Shown piece after piece: positions 1 to 10,403 of a stretch of DNA of 28,375 nt. Positions within the stretch are counted from its first letter, which is position 1. Every line of letters starts with the position of its first letter. The notes under the pieces are model-generated. The model was not told where the DNA came from, ran no database searches, and saw only the letters and a program-made list of their open reading frames with translations. Location of the stretch: positions 1 to 28,375 of the forward strand of contig WELB01000394.1 in the NCBI GenBank assembly GCA_009602725.1. The letters run 5' to 3'. A program made the position numbers and the translations under genes. This DNA is from Spirogloea muscicola. Lineage: Eukaryota > Streptophyta > Zygnematophyceae > Spirogloeales > Spirogloeaceae.

Positions 1-99
1 TGCTGTCCCGCCCCCACACTGTTACCTTAGCTCCCCTTCATCACAGAGCTTCGCTTTATATAGCACCATATGTTGCACTAGCTTTTGCCCGAACAGTTG

Positions 100-165
100 A
101 GTGACTCAATTTGGCCTCCCTTCATTTCTTGCGCACCCTGCGCCTTCTCTCTTAACATCCGGCCG
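100..165 (+). repeat. Dispersed repeat shared with the duplicated blocks
   Basis: The stretch reading 'ttggcctccc...attt...gcgcacc...gcgccttctctct' recurs at about 12918-12960, where the hairpin module of the retroelement trailers follows it. Here the continuation has diverged. It is therefore a fragment of the same repeat complex. The rest of 1-780 is moderately GC-rich and holds only overlapping short open frames on both strands. None has a recognisable domain, and I call no gene there. Confidence 0.4.
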
Positions 166-1018
166 CTCACAAGCCGGTCTGGAAATAGCGACACTACACA
201 TGTAAGGCAATGGCTGTGCAAAGCCCCGGTTGTCTCGTTACCAACGCTGCCGGCAGTTGCCGAACCCTGAACCCCACCACGTTCCGCGCTCGCTACCCCC
301 AAGGCGCGTCCAGCGATGGCGGCTGTCCTTGGAGGTCCAAAAGGGCCTCCCAATCTTGGCCAGTGCGCCTCTCGCTGCCTTGCTTGCGACGTCGCCATGG
401 CTGCCGCCACGCCCTCGTGGCCGCCTCCAGCACCACTGCAGCCTCGTCTCCACTCATGAGAGACTGCCGCCTCATCCATGGCACTGTACCTGCAACTGCC
501 TCACCGCCAAGCCCGTAGCTTGTGCTCCAAGGGATCCGACTTCATGGGCACTCAGCTCGTCAGCCATACTGATGCAGCTCCGGCTGACCGCAGTATCTCT
601 ATGCTGGTCTTCATCTTCCTCCAACGTGTACATCCTGCTGTATCTACCAGCCTCTGGGTCGTGAGGCAGTGGCAGGAGACGACCAAATATAAGAGATGCC
701 AAACAGATGTTGTGGCTTTGGGGCACTGCTGCGGCCATCTGAGACACACAAGCAGTAGGTCAGGTCACGTCCCGAGACTGCAATGGCACTCTTTCTGCAG
801 GTTGCCAAGGCTGGCAGCAGGGATATCAATCACCATGGGAGTTGTACCGGATGGGAGCACGGGCAGGCGCGCAAACTCACCGGGCTAACTTTTCAGCTGG
901 TCAGCCACAGAGCTTCTTCAGCGGGTATTGGGGAAGGTCCACAAGTGCCAGGGTCAAGAGCCCCTGCTACTCCGGTCATGTGAAACTCGTACCTTTCACA
1001 ATGTTGTCCCTCCTGCAG

Positions 1019-2469
1019 GACTACTGACCAAGGACTTGAAATCAGCCAACGGGCTCCTGCGGATGGAACATGCAGCCTTGCAGTCTTGTAACGAGCTTTT
1101 TGCTGACTTTTCCACAGCTGCACCTTTTGGGGGGCAAGTGTCTGACTTGCAGGAGACCAGCACCACTTATGAAATGCCAATGAACTGTGCCTGGAGTTGG
1201 CCTGCACGGTTTTGCCTGTCATGCTGGTGGAATTGTTGGCTAGGAGGCGGTCATGCTTGCTGGTGGCCTGGTGCACCAACCCACAGCTGTGCTTTGCATG
1301 GCAGCCTTGAAGCCCGAACCCACCCTTGGCACCTGACTGACCAGACTCAGTATTCGTGTAAAAGGCATGTAGTCATAGTCTATGAGCGCTAGCTCTCTTC
1401 AGCCGGCAGTGAAACAGGCTGAAATGGAACAATCTGTCAAGGAGCTGGCACAGGTCGACCCAGCTTCTTGATGGCCCGTCTGCCGGGGACGTACACCAAG
1501 TCGCCACTACTTTGGAGCACCTGGAAGTAGCTACATGTGTGGTAGACCCTGCTCCCCCTGTTGGCGGCGTTGTACAATGCAGAACAAGCCTTGCTTGGTT
1601 TGCTCTTTACTTGTCAGCGGCGGCTTAAGAAGTCTTGGAGCAGGCACAAGTTGTGCCTGGGCCTGGCGGACACGCGGCACGGGCGTCCCTGTCGCAGAAG
1701 TACTCCAGCCAGACCGACCGCGGAGGCCTCCGGGCCTGCTTGTGTGGGATGGCGGAATGGTTGCTTTGGAATATATGGTATGAGTTGGCATCTTCTTGTC
1801 GGGGTCAGCCGCCATCTATCTTGTAGAGGGTCCTACCAACAGAGGGACTTGGCTAAGAAGTTAATGACTCCGGAATTGTATGCTGTTTGGAAGTTCTTCC
1901 AGGGCTTCTTGACCAATTCATGTGGAGAAAGAGCGCGATGAAGATTGCCCATTCCTTATACACCTCAGGAAGAGTGGAGTTCTTTCTGACTTAGTCCCAC
2001 CAGTGGTAGGGAGTTCCGGGAAACATGTGGCGGCAATTCTCACACGTGATGCCGGGTGCTACCACATAGCAGAACCCTCTGATAATCTATTCAACCAGAC
2101 CTGAAGGGTCGAAGCAGGAAAGCACAAGAGGCTCTTTGTCCATGCTTGGGAGGAGAGGATTGCAGGTCCGTATGCATGCATCTGATGTTGACCGGCAGCT
2201 TGCAGTCGTTATGAAGATTTTGTTGCAAGCGAAGGATGACGGGTGGGGCTGCTAGATTGGACCGAGCTGCCCTTTGACCTACTAGCCACTCTTGCTCCTT
2301 GTTGGTTTGCCTGCTTACAACAGTCGGCTTTTGACTCGCAGATATCATCACTGCTGATGCACTTGAAGCAGAGAGGTTAGTGGCTTGTTATGATGCCATT
2401 TCGCAAGGCAGTGCAAGAGAAAACAGCGGCAGTGGACATATGGATGACAGAGGCAGGGTCGCAGCTTAA
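1019..2469 (+). CDS. Putative multi-exon gene of unknown function, frame-broken
   Basis: Family not recognised. Coding-like blocks on one strand: 1019-1137 (39 codons, begins GLLTKDLKSANGLL, preceded by a pyrimidine-rich CTGCAG acceptor); 1403-1453 (PAVKQAEMEQSVKELAQ, after TCTTCAG); 1461-1625 (contains DVHQVATTLEHLEVATC); 1843-1941 (RDLAKKLMTPELYAVWKFF); 1922-2104 (VEKERDEDCPFLIHL); about 2112-2250 (KHKRLFVHAWEERIAG, then SDVDRQLAVVMKILL one frame away); 2341-2469 (DIITADALEAERLVACYD, ends TAA). A GT-AG intron at 1138-1402 joins the first two in phase 0. The changes near 1455, 1915 and 2172 cannot be introns and look like one-base indels, so this is either a pseudogene or a draft sequence with errors. 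The 5' end is unknown; 783-890 may be an earlier exon. The call rests on residue composition and strand consistency only. Confidence 0.4.
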
Positions 2470-3364
2470 CTGAAAATGGCAATATTGCAGAGTAATGACT
2501 CTGGCCCTAAGGAGCACAGACTACCTGCTGGTGATGACAGTCAACTCTGGCAATAGTCCTCCTGAATCTTTAGTCCCTTGTGGAGACAGTGCTTTGTTCT
2601 GGTAGATGCATCACACCCTCAATCATAGACCTGCACGAGAAAGCATGCAACCATAATTTTGTCTTGTCCTTTGCTTTCTTTCCATTATGACCTCATTCCT
2701 CACACCCAATGTCTTGGTCTTACTTAATGAACCGAACGAAAAAGTCATGCAGCTCATCACCAACTCCTTGGTCATCCATCTGGCATAGCCCCTGATTCTA
2801 AGAACGACTAGCGATGGTCTGTAAGCATCTATGTTCCTTTCCTTGCCTAAGAAGATTGACAGACCTGCTTTCATTATTAGACCTTGTAAGAGCACCCTTT
2901 CTTCCAGTCAGGCTGCTAGGTGCTAATTAGCAGTAAAGCTACTGATGGGGTCTTCGGGTAGAAGTATCACACAGACTGCATGTATACTGGGACCTATCTT
3001 GATTCTCAATGTACAGACGTCCATGCAGCCTTATATCCTACAACCTGCCCACCAATACGGCCATCAATAGCTATTAGACTTTGTGTCAGACATCTGTGAT
3101 CCCACTGTGTGGAACAATCATGTGCTGGAGTACTCCCATACATAGTAGCACAACAAATGCGATTTCTATCTTCGCTGTAAGAAACTGCCGAATCTTCTGA
3201 GTGAGACAACGTCGAACCTATCAGACATAAGGCTCCCTTGCTGTGCAAGTTAATACTACTCCCAAAACATCATCATGAAATTGACTCTGAACGCAGTGAA
3301 TTAGCATGCTTGGAAGGGGGATTGCAGAAAGAACATTGATTGAAAGTTGGTTCAGGGAAGCTTG
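2470..3364. other. No confident gene
   Basis: Two weak candidates overlap here. A 90-codon frame lies on the minus strand (2623-2895). A plus-strand frame of about 35 codons starts at an ATG near 2686 (MTSFLTPNVLVLLNEPNEK). They cannot both be real and neither has a recognisable domain or a convincing splice context. Nothing else is seen. Confidence 0.3.
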
Positions 3365-3460
3365 ATGACTATCAGAAGGAGCTTACTTGAACAGTTAATT
3401 GACGAAGTGAACGTCATCCTCACACTGGTTGGCCTGCTTTGCTGGCACATTCTAGTCTAA
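3365..3460 (+). CDS. Small ORF with a hydrophobic C-terminal helix
   Basis: An ATG-started frame of 31 codons ending in TAA. It begins MTIRRSLLEQLIDEV and continues into a hydrophobic stretch (ILTLVGLLCWHILV) long enough to insert in a membrane. It could be a short membrane peptide or the last exon of the upstream gene, and at this length chance is possible. No family is recognised. Confidence 0.18.
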   Translation: MTIRRSLLEQLIDEVNVILTLVGLLCWHILV

Positions 3461-3529
3461 GTATGTGCCTTCTCCCAGGACTAGCAATCCATAGCCAATC
3501 AGAGCCAATCAGTTACTGTCTCTTAATGT

Positions 3530-3625
3530 ATTGTCAATTCGGATTGACCTTTCACAGCCTCGCACCCTTGGGAAGCGCCTTTGTTGGGCTGGCCTTTCAT
3601 AGGCCTTTCATTTCCAATGTAAAAG
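3530..3625 (+). repeat. Degenerate trailer modules
   Basis: Two imperfect copies of the retroelement trailer module lie in a row: 'gaccTTTCACAGCC...cccttgggaagcgcc' and then 'tgttGGGCTGGCCTTTCATAGG'. Several stem positions are mutated, so these are old copies. Confidence 0.4.
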
Positions 3626-3919
3626 CTGCTGTAAAAGCCAGTCAGGTGTTCACAGCCATCGCCCCCTTCGTGATTGTCCACTCAGGCCCTCCATTACTAA
3701 ATACACACTCCATTTTCTTTCTGGAAGCGACCAGCGCTTGCTGAATAGGGCTTGCCATCAGTCTGGCAGCGCCCTACTGGGCGCAGAAGCCGTAATGACG
3801 CTGCCGTCGGTGCGACGGTGATTAGGCGTGCTCACAGCCGCGTATGCAGCCCCAGCTGGCGAGAGCGGTGCTCACAGCTGACAGCTCCTGCCGCGGCGTT
3901 ACTTGACAGCAGTCTCCAG

Positions 3920-4400
3920 AGAGAAGCGGCTGCTGATATGTAAGAATCGGCTGTGAAATGCCAGCCAGATGCTTACAGGTGTTCATGACGGAGCCGAAGG
4001 CTAGGCAGACAGGGCGCCCTCAGTACCCCCGTGTCAGCAGTAGGAAGTCAGATGAGCTGAGGGGAGGAAGAGCAACCCCGCTGCGCAAGCCAGAGGCTGC
4101 TGCAAGGGCGCGACCAGCCCGGCGATGCAAAGCAATCGCCTGGGAGCGCTGTAGGCACATAGATAGACGCATTCGGTAGCAGGAAACAAGACCCAAAGGC
4201 ACCGAGCCACCGGGAAGGGCAGCACCCTGTTCCCGGCGCCGCTGGTCAGCTTGAGAGGCCAGCAGCGAACGAGGACCACCGACCCCCGTAACACCCATGG
4301 ATGTCCATGGCCAGGGGGTAAAAGGTATCACCCGCCGGGTGGTCCTTGTACTTGTGCAGCTTCTTAGAGTGACGGCTTTGTTGCCAACGTTGGTGTCTGG
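3920..4400 (-). pseudogene. 3' end of R2-like retroelement: endonuclease C-terminus plus trailer
   Basis: Read on the minus strand, one frame carries KYKDHPAGDTFYPLAMDIHG (about 4370-4250). After a frame change near 4250 another carries MRLSMCLQRSQAIALH, then RRAGRALAAASG, ending SSSDFLLLTRGY-stop at 4020. These match the C-terminus of the copy at 19140-19471 (YADHPVGDEFAALAIDVHG, MRLAVSFQRSIAHAVH, LMLLTRGY). In this family the region lies at the end of the restriction-like endonuclease. The trailer follows at 4019-3920 and holds a hairpin at 3949-3966 (GGCTGGCATTTCACAGCC on this strand). The copy is 5'-truncated and frameshifted, hence dead. A near-identical trailer and C-terminus sits at 18247-18427. 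Confidence 0.75.
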
Positions 4401-4601
4401 GTGCGGCGTCAGGTGTAAGACACAAGCGTCGACAAGACGGCCGCCATATGCCGCCCGCTGCGAGATAAGTCGTGCCGCCCACACAGTCCCGGGCGGCTTG
4501 ACCTTATCACGCTTATTTTTAGAGTTTTTCTGGCCCCTTTCGAATGAGGGTGGGCTGGCCAATCACAGCCATCGCCCTCTACCCTAAAGCCCTCGCCCCA
4601 G

Positions 4602-4655
4602 AGCCACTTTCATTCTAGTCTTCATGATATGCAGATCCTCACTCGTGGTTACTGA
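4602..4655 (+). pseudogene. Terminal fragment of retroelement ORF (ILTRGY-stop)
   Basis: Codons 4602-4655 read SHFHSSLHDMQILTRGY-stop, matching the last residues of the family ORF. The next bases (GTGATTC) are the same as those after the fragment ending at 11804, followed in both by a 'ttttggcccc...cttgtca' trailer and the hairpin. Only about 17 codons are convincing, so this is a severely 5'-truncated insertion or the scar of one. Confidence 0.6.
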
Positions 4656-4689
4656 GTGATTCATCCCCCCCGGCCAAGCTCTGAGACAG

Positions 4690-4862
4690 CGGTTTTGGCC
4701 CCTTCTGAAATTGTCAATCTTTTCTGGCTGGCTGGTCACAGCCCTTGCCCCTATTGGGAAGATGCCACATTCCATTCTACTGAAGAGTCTTTCTTTCTTA
4801 CCCCTTCGACCCTTGTCATTCTTTTCAGGCTGGCTTCTCACAGTCCTTGCCTCCAGGGGAGA
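4690..4862 (+). repeat. Two tandem trailer modules with hairpins
   Basis: Two successive units each contain a 'cccttc...ttgtcatt.tttt' lead, a hairpin and a 'ccttgcccc..ttggga' tail. The hairpins are at 4726-4743 (GGCTG / CAGCC, 8-base loop) and 4828-4846 (GGCTG / CAGTCC, weakened stem). They follow directly on the stop codon of the fragment at 4602-4655, which places the module in the retroelement 3' trailer. Confidence 0.65.
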
Positions 4863-4884
4863 AAGTGTGGCGTATTTGAAATAA

Positions 4885-5167
4885 ACAAAGGACAAATGGC
4901 CAAGTACAAAGGCAAGCACATCTAGAGACGTACATCACCTACAGCAGATTGACCCGCTCAGTAACCACGGGTCAATACGTGAGGGTCGCTAATCGATGCC
5001 TGAATACAAGATGGCAGATACGAAGCCCTTCTGCCACCAACTAGAGCTCGCCCAGCTTTCTGGTGCGAAGCATTAGCCTGAGCACGCCGCAAACAGGCCG
5101 AAACGCGTCGTCGCGAACGACAGATATGCAGCTGGCAGGCCCATCTCAGCCGGAAACACATCTGCAC
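4885..5167 (-). pseudogene. 3' end of R2-like retroelement with trailer
   Basis: On the minus strand the frame 5167-4958 ends with SACLRRAQANASHQKAGRAL and then SDPHVLTRGY-stop at 4958, in line with the family C-terminus (QRS.AHA.H.RAGRA...LLTRGY). The trailer (4957-4885) is shared almost base for base with 20060-20142, where a similar C-terminal scar ends at 20143. The unit is 5'-truncated and has no catalytic residues. Confidence 0.65.
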
Positions 5168-5169
5168 GT

Positions 5170-6540
5170 CGTGCGTAGCCTGGATTGGCGGTATTCTGAA
5201 GGAGTATATGGAAACGAAGACCTAAACAGCCAAGATGTCAACTGCAGCTGGCAGGAGCTGATCGCATTGGGGTAATCGGAGTAGTGCTGCAGCTTTCTTT
5301 GTTCTGCACTGCCCACTGCGTGGCCAGCGATGTGCGTCGATGCTGGACATTTATACGCCTCCGTAACAACAACATCGACCAACGTCCGTTGTCCTCAACC
5401 AGGGTGCACGCCCACAATGTCAAGTGTGCGGCGATGATGACGTCCCTGGGCATCCGTGGTGATAGGCATGATGTTGTTCACTTGCACGACCGCACTGTAC
5501 CCGGCGTCGCACATCAAACCCGCAGGGGGAGAGCCACTTCTTCTTTCTTACGACTCTTGCCGGGCACAAGTTGCCATCTTGGCTGGGCCGCCTCGTCTCC
5601 AGCTGAAATGACGCCGTCTTGCTGCGAAGCCGAGGAGAAGCAGCTCAGGTGCAAAGGCGAGGGCTGGGAAGAAGCCATTTCGCCCACAAAGAATGAACAA
5701 GGTCCAAAGGCGCCGGTGACAATTTGTCGTAGACCACAACGGGTGCCTGCTGTGGTCTTGACAACAGCCACTTCTCCTCTCGCCTCGTCCACCTCGTCTT
5801 ACCTTGTGCATTCTAAGCTGGCTAGCTGTTCACAGCCCTCACCCCTTGGAGAGCTGCTTTTCTCGCCCCCGCTTGGATGTAGCTTCGTGGTGACTCAGTG
5901 TAGCTTCGTGGTAGTCGCTCTCCGGCCCCTTATTGGCCAATTCCAAAATTATTCTGACTAGCTCACGGCCAACAACCATTCCACTGGAGTGGCGGTTTGT
6001 CTGCTGCTAGCACATCTCTCACAGTGCTTCCGTGAGCCCAAGAGGCCCTCAATATAAGAATCTTCACCCCACCTCGGACAGAAGAAGCTACTCTAATGGG
6101 GCAATGGCTATGAGAAGAGGGAGAGGCCAGCCCAATGGGAGTACAAGCCACTTCCTCATACCCGCACAGCCTGCCCAAGCCACACTCTGCTTTCTGCCTG
6201 TGATTTGCTGCACGCCGACCTTCTCAACCCAGCCACCTTCTTGAAGTGGGTGAGCTCTTCTCGACTAACACCTGCTTCTCTGTAGGCGAGAAGACGCGCC
6301 GTATACATGAAACGAAAGGGAGGTCATAGGAAGCCAGTGCTCTGTTCAGGCAAAAGCTAGTGCAAACGCTGGGGCTGAAGTAAGCGAAGCCCTATGTTGA
6401 GGGGCCTAACAGCTAAGAGAGGGAGACCGTGCACGGGTGCGCACAATCGGAAAGGGAGGCCAAGCAGAGCTTATGCACCGGTCTGCGGCGCATTTCGGCA
6501 GAAGTCACTTCCAATCAGTTGTCCTTTTTCAGCACCTCTT
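5170..6540. other. Repeat-derived stretch without a confident gene
   Basis: A plus-strand frame of 225 codons (5284-5961) is the longest here, but it runs through trailer-module sequence (about 5664-5720 antisense, 5805-5860 sense) and has no recognisable domain. A short stretch near 5400-5490 reads QCQVCGDDD in one frame and DRHDVVHLHD in another. That weakly recalls the zinc-knuckle region before the endonuclease of these elements, so a decayed fragment is possible. A small tandem duplication of 'tgtagcttcgtggt' lies at about 5878-5915. Confidence 0.35.
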
Positions 6541-6544
6541 TCTT

Positions 6545-6615
6545 TGGCTTTGAACATTGTCCATTCTTTTTGGGTTGGCTTTGCCAGCCCCTCTTCTCAA
6601 TGGGCGAGCACCTTC
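6545..6615 (+). repeat. Trailer module variant at the 5' edge of an element
   Basis: This reads 'gaacattgtccattctttttg', then a hairpin GGGTTGGC-TTT-GCCAGCCC at 6572-6590, then 'tcttctcaatgggcgagcacctt'. The same string, with few changes, lies at 19745-19812 downstream of a retroelement stop codon. Here it sits directly before the N-terminal half of an element. Confidence 0.7.
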
Positions 6616-6993
6616 TTTTTCCAGCCGCCCTCGCCTCCGCCGCCCCGCTCCCCGTCGCCCCAACCGCGCGTACCCCGCGCCGCCGACGGAGTCCGAGCCC
6701 CGAGTGGCTCCAGGAGTCGCTCCTGGCGAAGCACCTCTGCGAGGCCGTCAGGGCGCCTCGCCCCAGGATCCGACAGCCCCGCGCCGCGCCTTCGCCTCCG
6801 CCTCCAGCGCCGTCGCCGCTCCCCGCCGTGCTCGCCGCCTCCTGCCTCCACTTTGTCTGCAGGCCCGCCCCGCCGCCGTCGCCGCTGCCTTTCCCTCACC
6901 ACCCGCCACCGCCGTCGTCCGCACCGCCTTCATCGCCCCCCCCCATCCCCGCCGCCGCCGCCACCACCGCCCGGGGAGCCCGAGGGCGTGCGG

Positions 6994-7056
6994 TGCCCTC
7001 GATGTCCCCAAGTCTGAAAAAACACCCATGGACTTGCGATCCATTCGCACACTTGC
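6994..7056 (+). other. Retroelement zinc finger 1 (with in-frame stop)
   Basis: Codons read CPRCPQV-stop-KNTHGLAIHSHTC. Cys/Cys/His/Cys spacing is CX2CX12HX3C, counting the TGA as one residue. The exact spacing match with the finger at 7527-7589 shows that the stop is a later mutation. Confidence 0.75.
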
Positions 7057-7526
7057 TTGAAGTCGCCGGCCTCCCCGCCGCGGCGCCGGCTGTGGCAGTC
7101 GCGACCTGCGGCCCCACCGTCTCTGTGCAGGCGGCCGTCCCTGCTCCGGAGCCCAGCGCGGAGGAGCATCTATCGCCTCCCGCCCCAGAGATGTGTGGGG
7201 CACCCGCTTTATTGACTCCGCCCTCGAGACATGAAGGGCCCCCTGAGGTGAACCCAGTCTATCCGCAGGGTGCCTTGTCCCCTGAGCGCGTTGCTGCGCC
7301 TCATATCCCCGTGAGTGTGCCTCCCGTGGCAACAGGGCCGCCGTCCCCACCGCCGTCGCCGCCACCCCCATCGCCGCCTTCGCTGCCGTCGCTGCCACTG
7401 CCACCCCAGCACCCACCACCGTTGAGCCAGCCATCGGCGCCGCCTCCGCCGCTGCCGCCTCCACCCTCGTCGAGCGAGCCAGCGCCATCGCCGTCGCCTC
7501 CACCTCCCCCGCCCGAACCGCTGCGA

Positions 7527-7589
7527 TGCCAGTACTGTCAGCGGACCCACGCCACGCGGTCCGCCCGGGCCTCCCACGAGAGAGCCTGC
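7527..7589 (+). other. Retroelement zinc finger 2
   Basis: Codons read CQYCQRTHATRSARASHERAC, with the spacing CX2CX12HX3C. It follows the proline-rich linker and precedes the RT. Its position fits the DNA-binding fingers that precede the RT in R2-like elements. Confidence 0.8.
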
Positions 7590-8640
7590 GTGTGCAACAC
7601 CCACCGTGCGGAACAGGCGCGTGGCGCAGCGGCGAGTGGAGGCCGCAGGGGCCGGCCTGGCCGGCCGGTCCCTCCTGTGCCGTCCCCGCCCACGCCCCAG
7701 CACTGGCTGTGGCTGGCCGGCCTCGACCTGGCAGCCATCCTCCGCCAGGCGGCCCCCCATCGTCCGCCACGTCCCCCGCTGGGTGCGTCCGCACATCCGC
7801 CGCGCGCTCCGCCCGGTGATGCAGAGGATTGCCCGCGACCACCGGGACGAGGCGGCCTGGAAGGCTTTCCTCCTCTTCCCCCGGCTGCTGCTCGGGCGCG
7901 ACCCCCATGCCGGCCGCGGGCAGGGCCGGCAGCCACTCCTGGAGCGCGTCCAGCTGTTTGAGGGCGGCCATTGGGAGGAGCTCCTGGCACGCCACGACGC
8001 AGCGGTGGCCACCTCGGCGGCAACTCGAGGCGATGAGCGGGCAGCGCCAGACAGTGCCGTCCGCCGGGCATTGCGCTTCGGGCATGCGGGCGAGCTGTCC
8101 AGGGCAGTCCAGGCCCTGGACGACGCGGTGCTGGCACCAACCAACGATGCCACGCGGGCGGCCCTGGCGTCCCTGCACCCGGCGGCCCGCTCCCCACTGC
8201 CCCCGTGGCTGGCCACCTACGCACCGCCTGAGGAGGTGGCCCTCGACTCCGACGCCCTTCGGCAGGCTTTGCAGAGAAGCCGCCGCGCAGCCGCTGGAGG
8301 TCCGTCGCACATGCTCTCCGAGCATCTCCGCGAGCTCTTCCTGGAGGGAGAACCAAGCGACTTCCAGGCGCTCCACCAGGTGTGCCAGCTCCTCGCCCGC
8401 GACCAGGTCCCAGCCAGCATCCGCAGCGTCATCTGCACCAGCACGCTGCTGGCCCTCAGCAAGGCCAATGGGGGGGTCAGGCCCATTGCCGTCGGCGAAG
8501 TGCTCTACCGCCTGGTGGGGCGCGCGCTATGGCAACAGCATGCGGGGCAGGCCCAGGAACACCTGGCGCCCCACCAGTTCGGCGCGGGGCTGCGGAGCGG
8601 CGGAGAGGTTGTCGTGTACGGCGTACGGGCCGCTTCCTCT

Positions 8641-9990
8641 CAAGCACATAAGGCAAGATTCACAAAGCAGCACACTAGTAATTTGCCATCTTGTCCTAGA
8701 ATGACAAGTAGTCGTAAGATGACTTAACACCATAAGCAAGTCACACTCACATCGGTGCTAGTAATTGCGCAAGGTACACTGATCTGAATTGTTTGCTTGG
8801 ACATTCATTTGTGTATGGAAGGAGGCACCAGAAAATAGGCACCACAAATCGTCACAGATGCTGAGCATTGCAATGACTCAATTCTCCCTAAGTATACATC
8901 TCTATTGAGAAAAAGCAACAGTAGTCAGCTCCCATGGTCTTCGGGCTTGCCATTCCACGTGTACCCATCCTGCCATGCTCGAGAATGTCTTCATCAATTT
9001 CTGAAGGGCCTCAAGCTGTCTGAAGACCGCATCTTTAGAAAGGTCTCAGGCATAATTATGGACGTCGATGCTACCCTCATCTGCTGACGCTTCCCATCAG
9101 ATTTTATGTCAATAATCCATCGAAAAGTGAGCAGGCACTCTCAACGAGGCCATGGGCCGCAGCTGTAATCAGTTTGCATTTGGCAGTGACAGACACTGGG
9201 CAAGATGTATGCTCTTAGTAGTCTACAAGTCTGCTCTTATTTTTGCTTGCACAATACACTGAAGGGAACTGTGATTGCCCCAGCATTTGTTGGAGCATTG
9301 TTGGAGCCTTTCCGCCCACTGCTCATTCCGATCTAAGTCTGTTGACTAGATGTTATTGAGCGCCCATTTGCAGAAGTGACAGAGGCACCTGCTTTTGCAC
9401 CTTCCGGCCGTTTTTAACCTTGTTCATTGCTTATGGGCTGGCCTCTCACAGCTCTTACCTTACTTGAGGAGGATGGCTCTCTGGAGCATTGCTACAACAG
9501 AATGACGTGATTAGTGTAATATTTTTGAGTGCCAAGATAGACAACAGTGAACGGAGTAAAGCTGACCACATCTTAGCAATACAACGTCTCAGCAATGCGA
9601 TTGCAAGAAGAGAATAAATCAGTAGAACAGGAAGGTTGTAATAAAGCAAGCAAGATATGTAACTCTCCTATCTGCCCTTCTTGAGCATCATAAATGTGGC
9701 CAACTTGTAAGTCGGCGTGTCTAGGCTTACATACCCCCTTGCATTAGACAAGAGAGCGCGGCAACATATGCCCTTGCCAGACATGCCTGCAGTACAGATT
9801 CAGTCACTGAATCTGGTTTTACTCTGGCTTGAAATAAACGTGAAAAGGAGTACAAATTTGAAAGAAAGGATGACGATGGGGTTTTTGAAGAGAAGCAAGA
9901 TTGCTTGCTTCATAAGTCGTCTCTTTTCTTGGCGTCTATCATATCAGGTCGTTGAGGCAGCATCTCAAGCTGCAAGCCAATGGAACAAAC
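8641..9990. other. AT-richer stretch without a confident gene
   Basis: The junction at about 8640 ends the retroelement half abruptly, and base composition falls from very GC-rich to AT-rich. A trailer module lies at about 9413-9465 (hairpin 9435-9454, GGGCTG / CAGCTC) without a recognisable ORF end beside it. Short open frames (for example 8905-9087 and 9717-9995) show no domain, and I see no splice-supported gene. Confidence 0.35.
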
Positions 9991-9995
9991 ATTAG

Positions 9996-10310
9996 TATCA
10001 AAAAGCGAGGAAAAGGAATATTTGCATCTGTGATGCAAGCGGGCACCATGTGCAGTACCTCTTGAAGGCCACTATCTCACAGCAGGTGATAGACTACCTC
10101 ACCAGGCCTTCAGGCGAGGAGCAGATGGCAATTACTTACGTGCTAAGTTGACGTGGGAAAGTGAGGATTTTCTCCGTTGCAGCAAGTACTTCAGCTTATT
10201 GCACGCATTCTCAAGCCACCTCCAGTGCAGCCCATGAGTCTGGGTGCCATGATGATACGGAGAAAGTCATTCTTGATCATGCTTGTCCCTCCCTGCCTGT
10301 GCTGATCTCC
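9996..10310 (+). pseudogene. Coding-like exon(s) at the left edge of duplication copy 1
   Basis: Unrecognised protein. Frame 9996-10151 contains ICDASGHHVQYLLKATISQQ and then VIDYLTRPSGEEQMAITY before TGA. An overlapping frame from 10121 reads ADGNYLRAKLTWESEDFLR and SLLHAFSSHLQCSP to TGA at 10235, and resumes two bases on as SLGAMMIRRKSFLIMLVPP. Copy 2 (16318-16506) carries the same peptide in one unbroken frame and lacks the two extra bases, which supports real coding ancestry and a frameshift here. Copy 2 similarity begins only within LLKATISQQ, so the duplication breakpoint lies inside this coding block. No domain is identified. Confidence 0.45.
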
Positions 10311-10403
10311 AGTCTTCGTGGTTTCGGTCCGAATTTTTCTCACTTGACTGAACAAGGCATGTATTGAGCTTCACGCCAATATCCCGATTGGACGTCTGCT
10401 GAA

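Larger units (their letters stand above)
6616..8640 (+). pseudogene. 5' half of R2-like non-LTR retrotransposon: zinc fingers, Pro-rich linker, partial RT
   Basis: A broken ORF1/RT polyprotein. A first finger lies at 6994-7056 (CPRC...H...C, CX2CX12HX3C) and is interrupted by TGA at 7015-7017. A long proline/serine-rich linker (about 7330-7520) follows. A second finger of identical spacing is at 7527-7589 (CQYCQRTH...HERAC). Next comes WLWLAGLDLAAILRQ; a one-base shift at the C6 run 7753-7758 then moves the frame to VRHVPRWVRPHIRRAL. RT motifs follow: AAGGPSHMLSEHLREL, LLALSKANGGVRPIAVGEVLYR (shown in part) and LAPHQFGAGLRSGGEVVV. Similarity stops at about 8635, before motif A, so the catalytic aspartates are absent. 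R2-type elements use such fingers for DNA binding and the RT for target-primed reverse transcription at nuclear DNA. This copy cannot code for an active enzyme. High GC and proline codons set it apart from its flanks. The large antisense frame is a shadow. Confidence 0.82.

Noticed and set aside
2295-2350. NSRLLTRRYHH in one frame, similar to the retroelement terminus
   Set aside because: No stop codon in the right place, no trailer lead or hairpin follows, and another frame continues as a better coding block.
5284-5961. Plus-strand open frame of 225 codons
   Set aside because: It runs through dispersed trailer modules and has no domain. The weak zinc-knuckle-like residues occur in different frames.
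6748-8376. Minus-strand open frame of 542 codons
   Set aside because: It is antisense to the GC-rich retroelement half; composition is Arg/Gly/Pro-rich as expected from the complement of proline codons, and the plus strand carries the finger and RT motifs.
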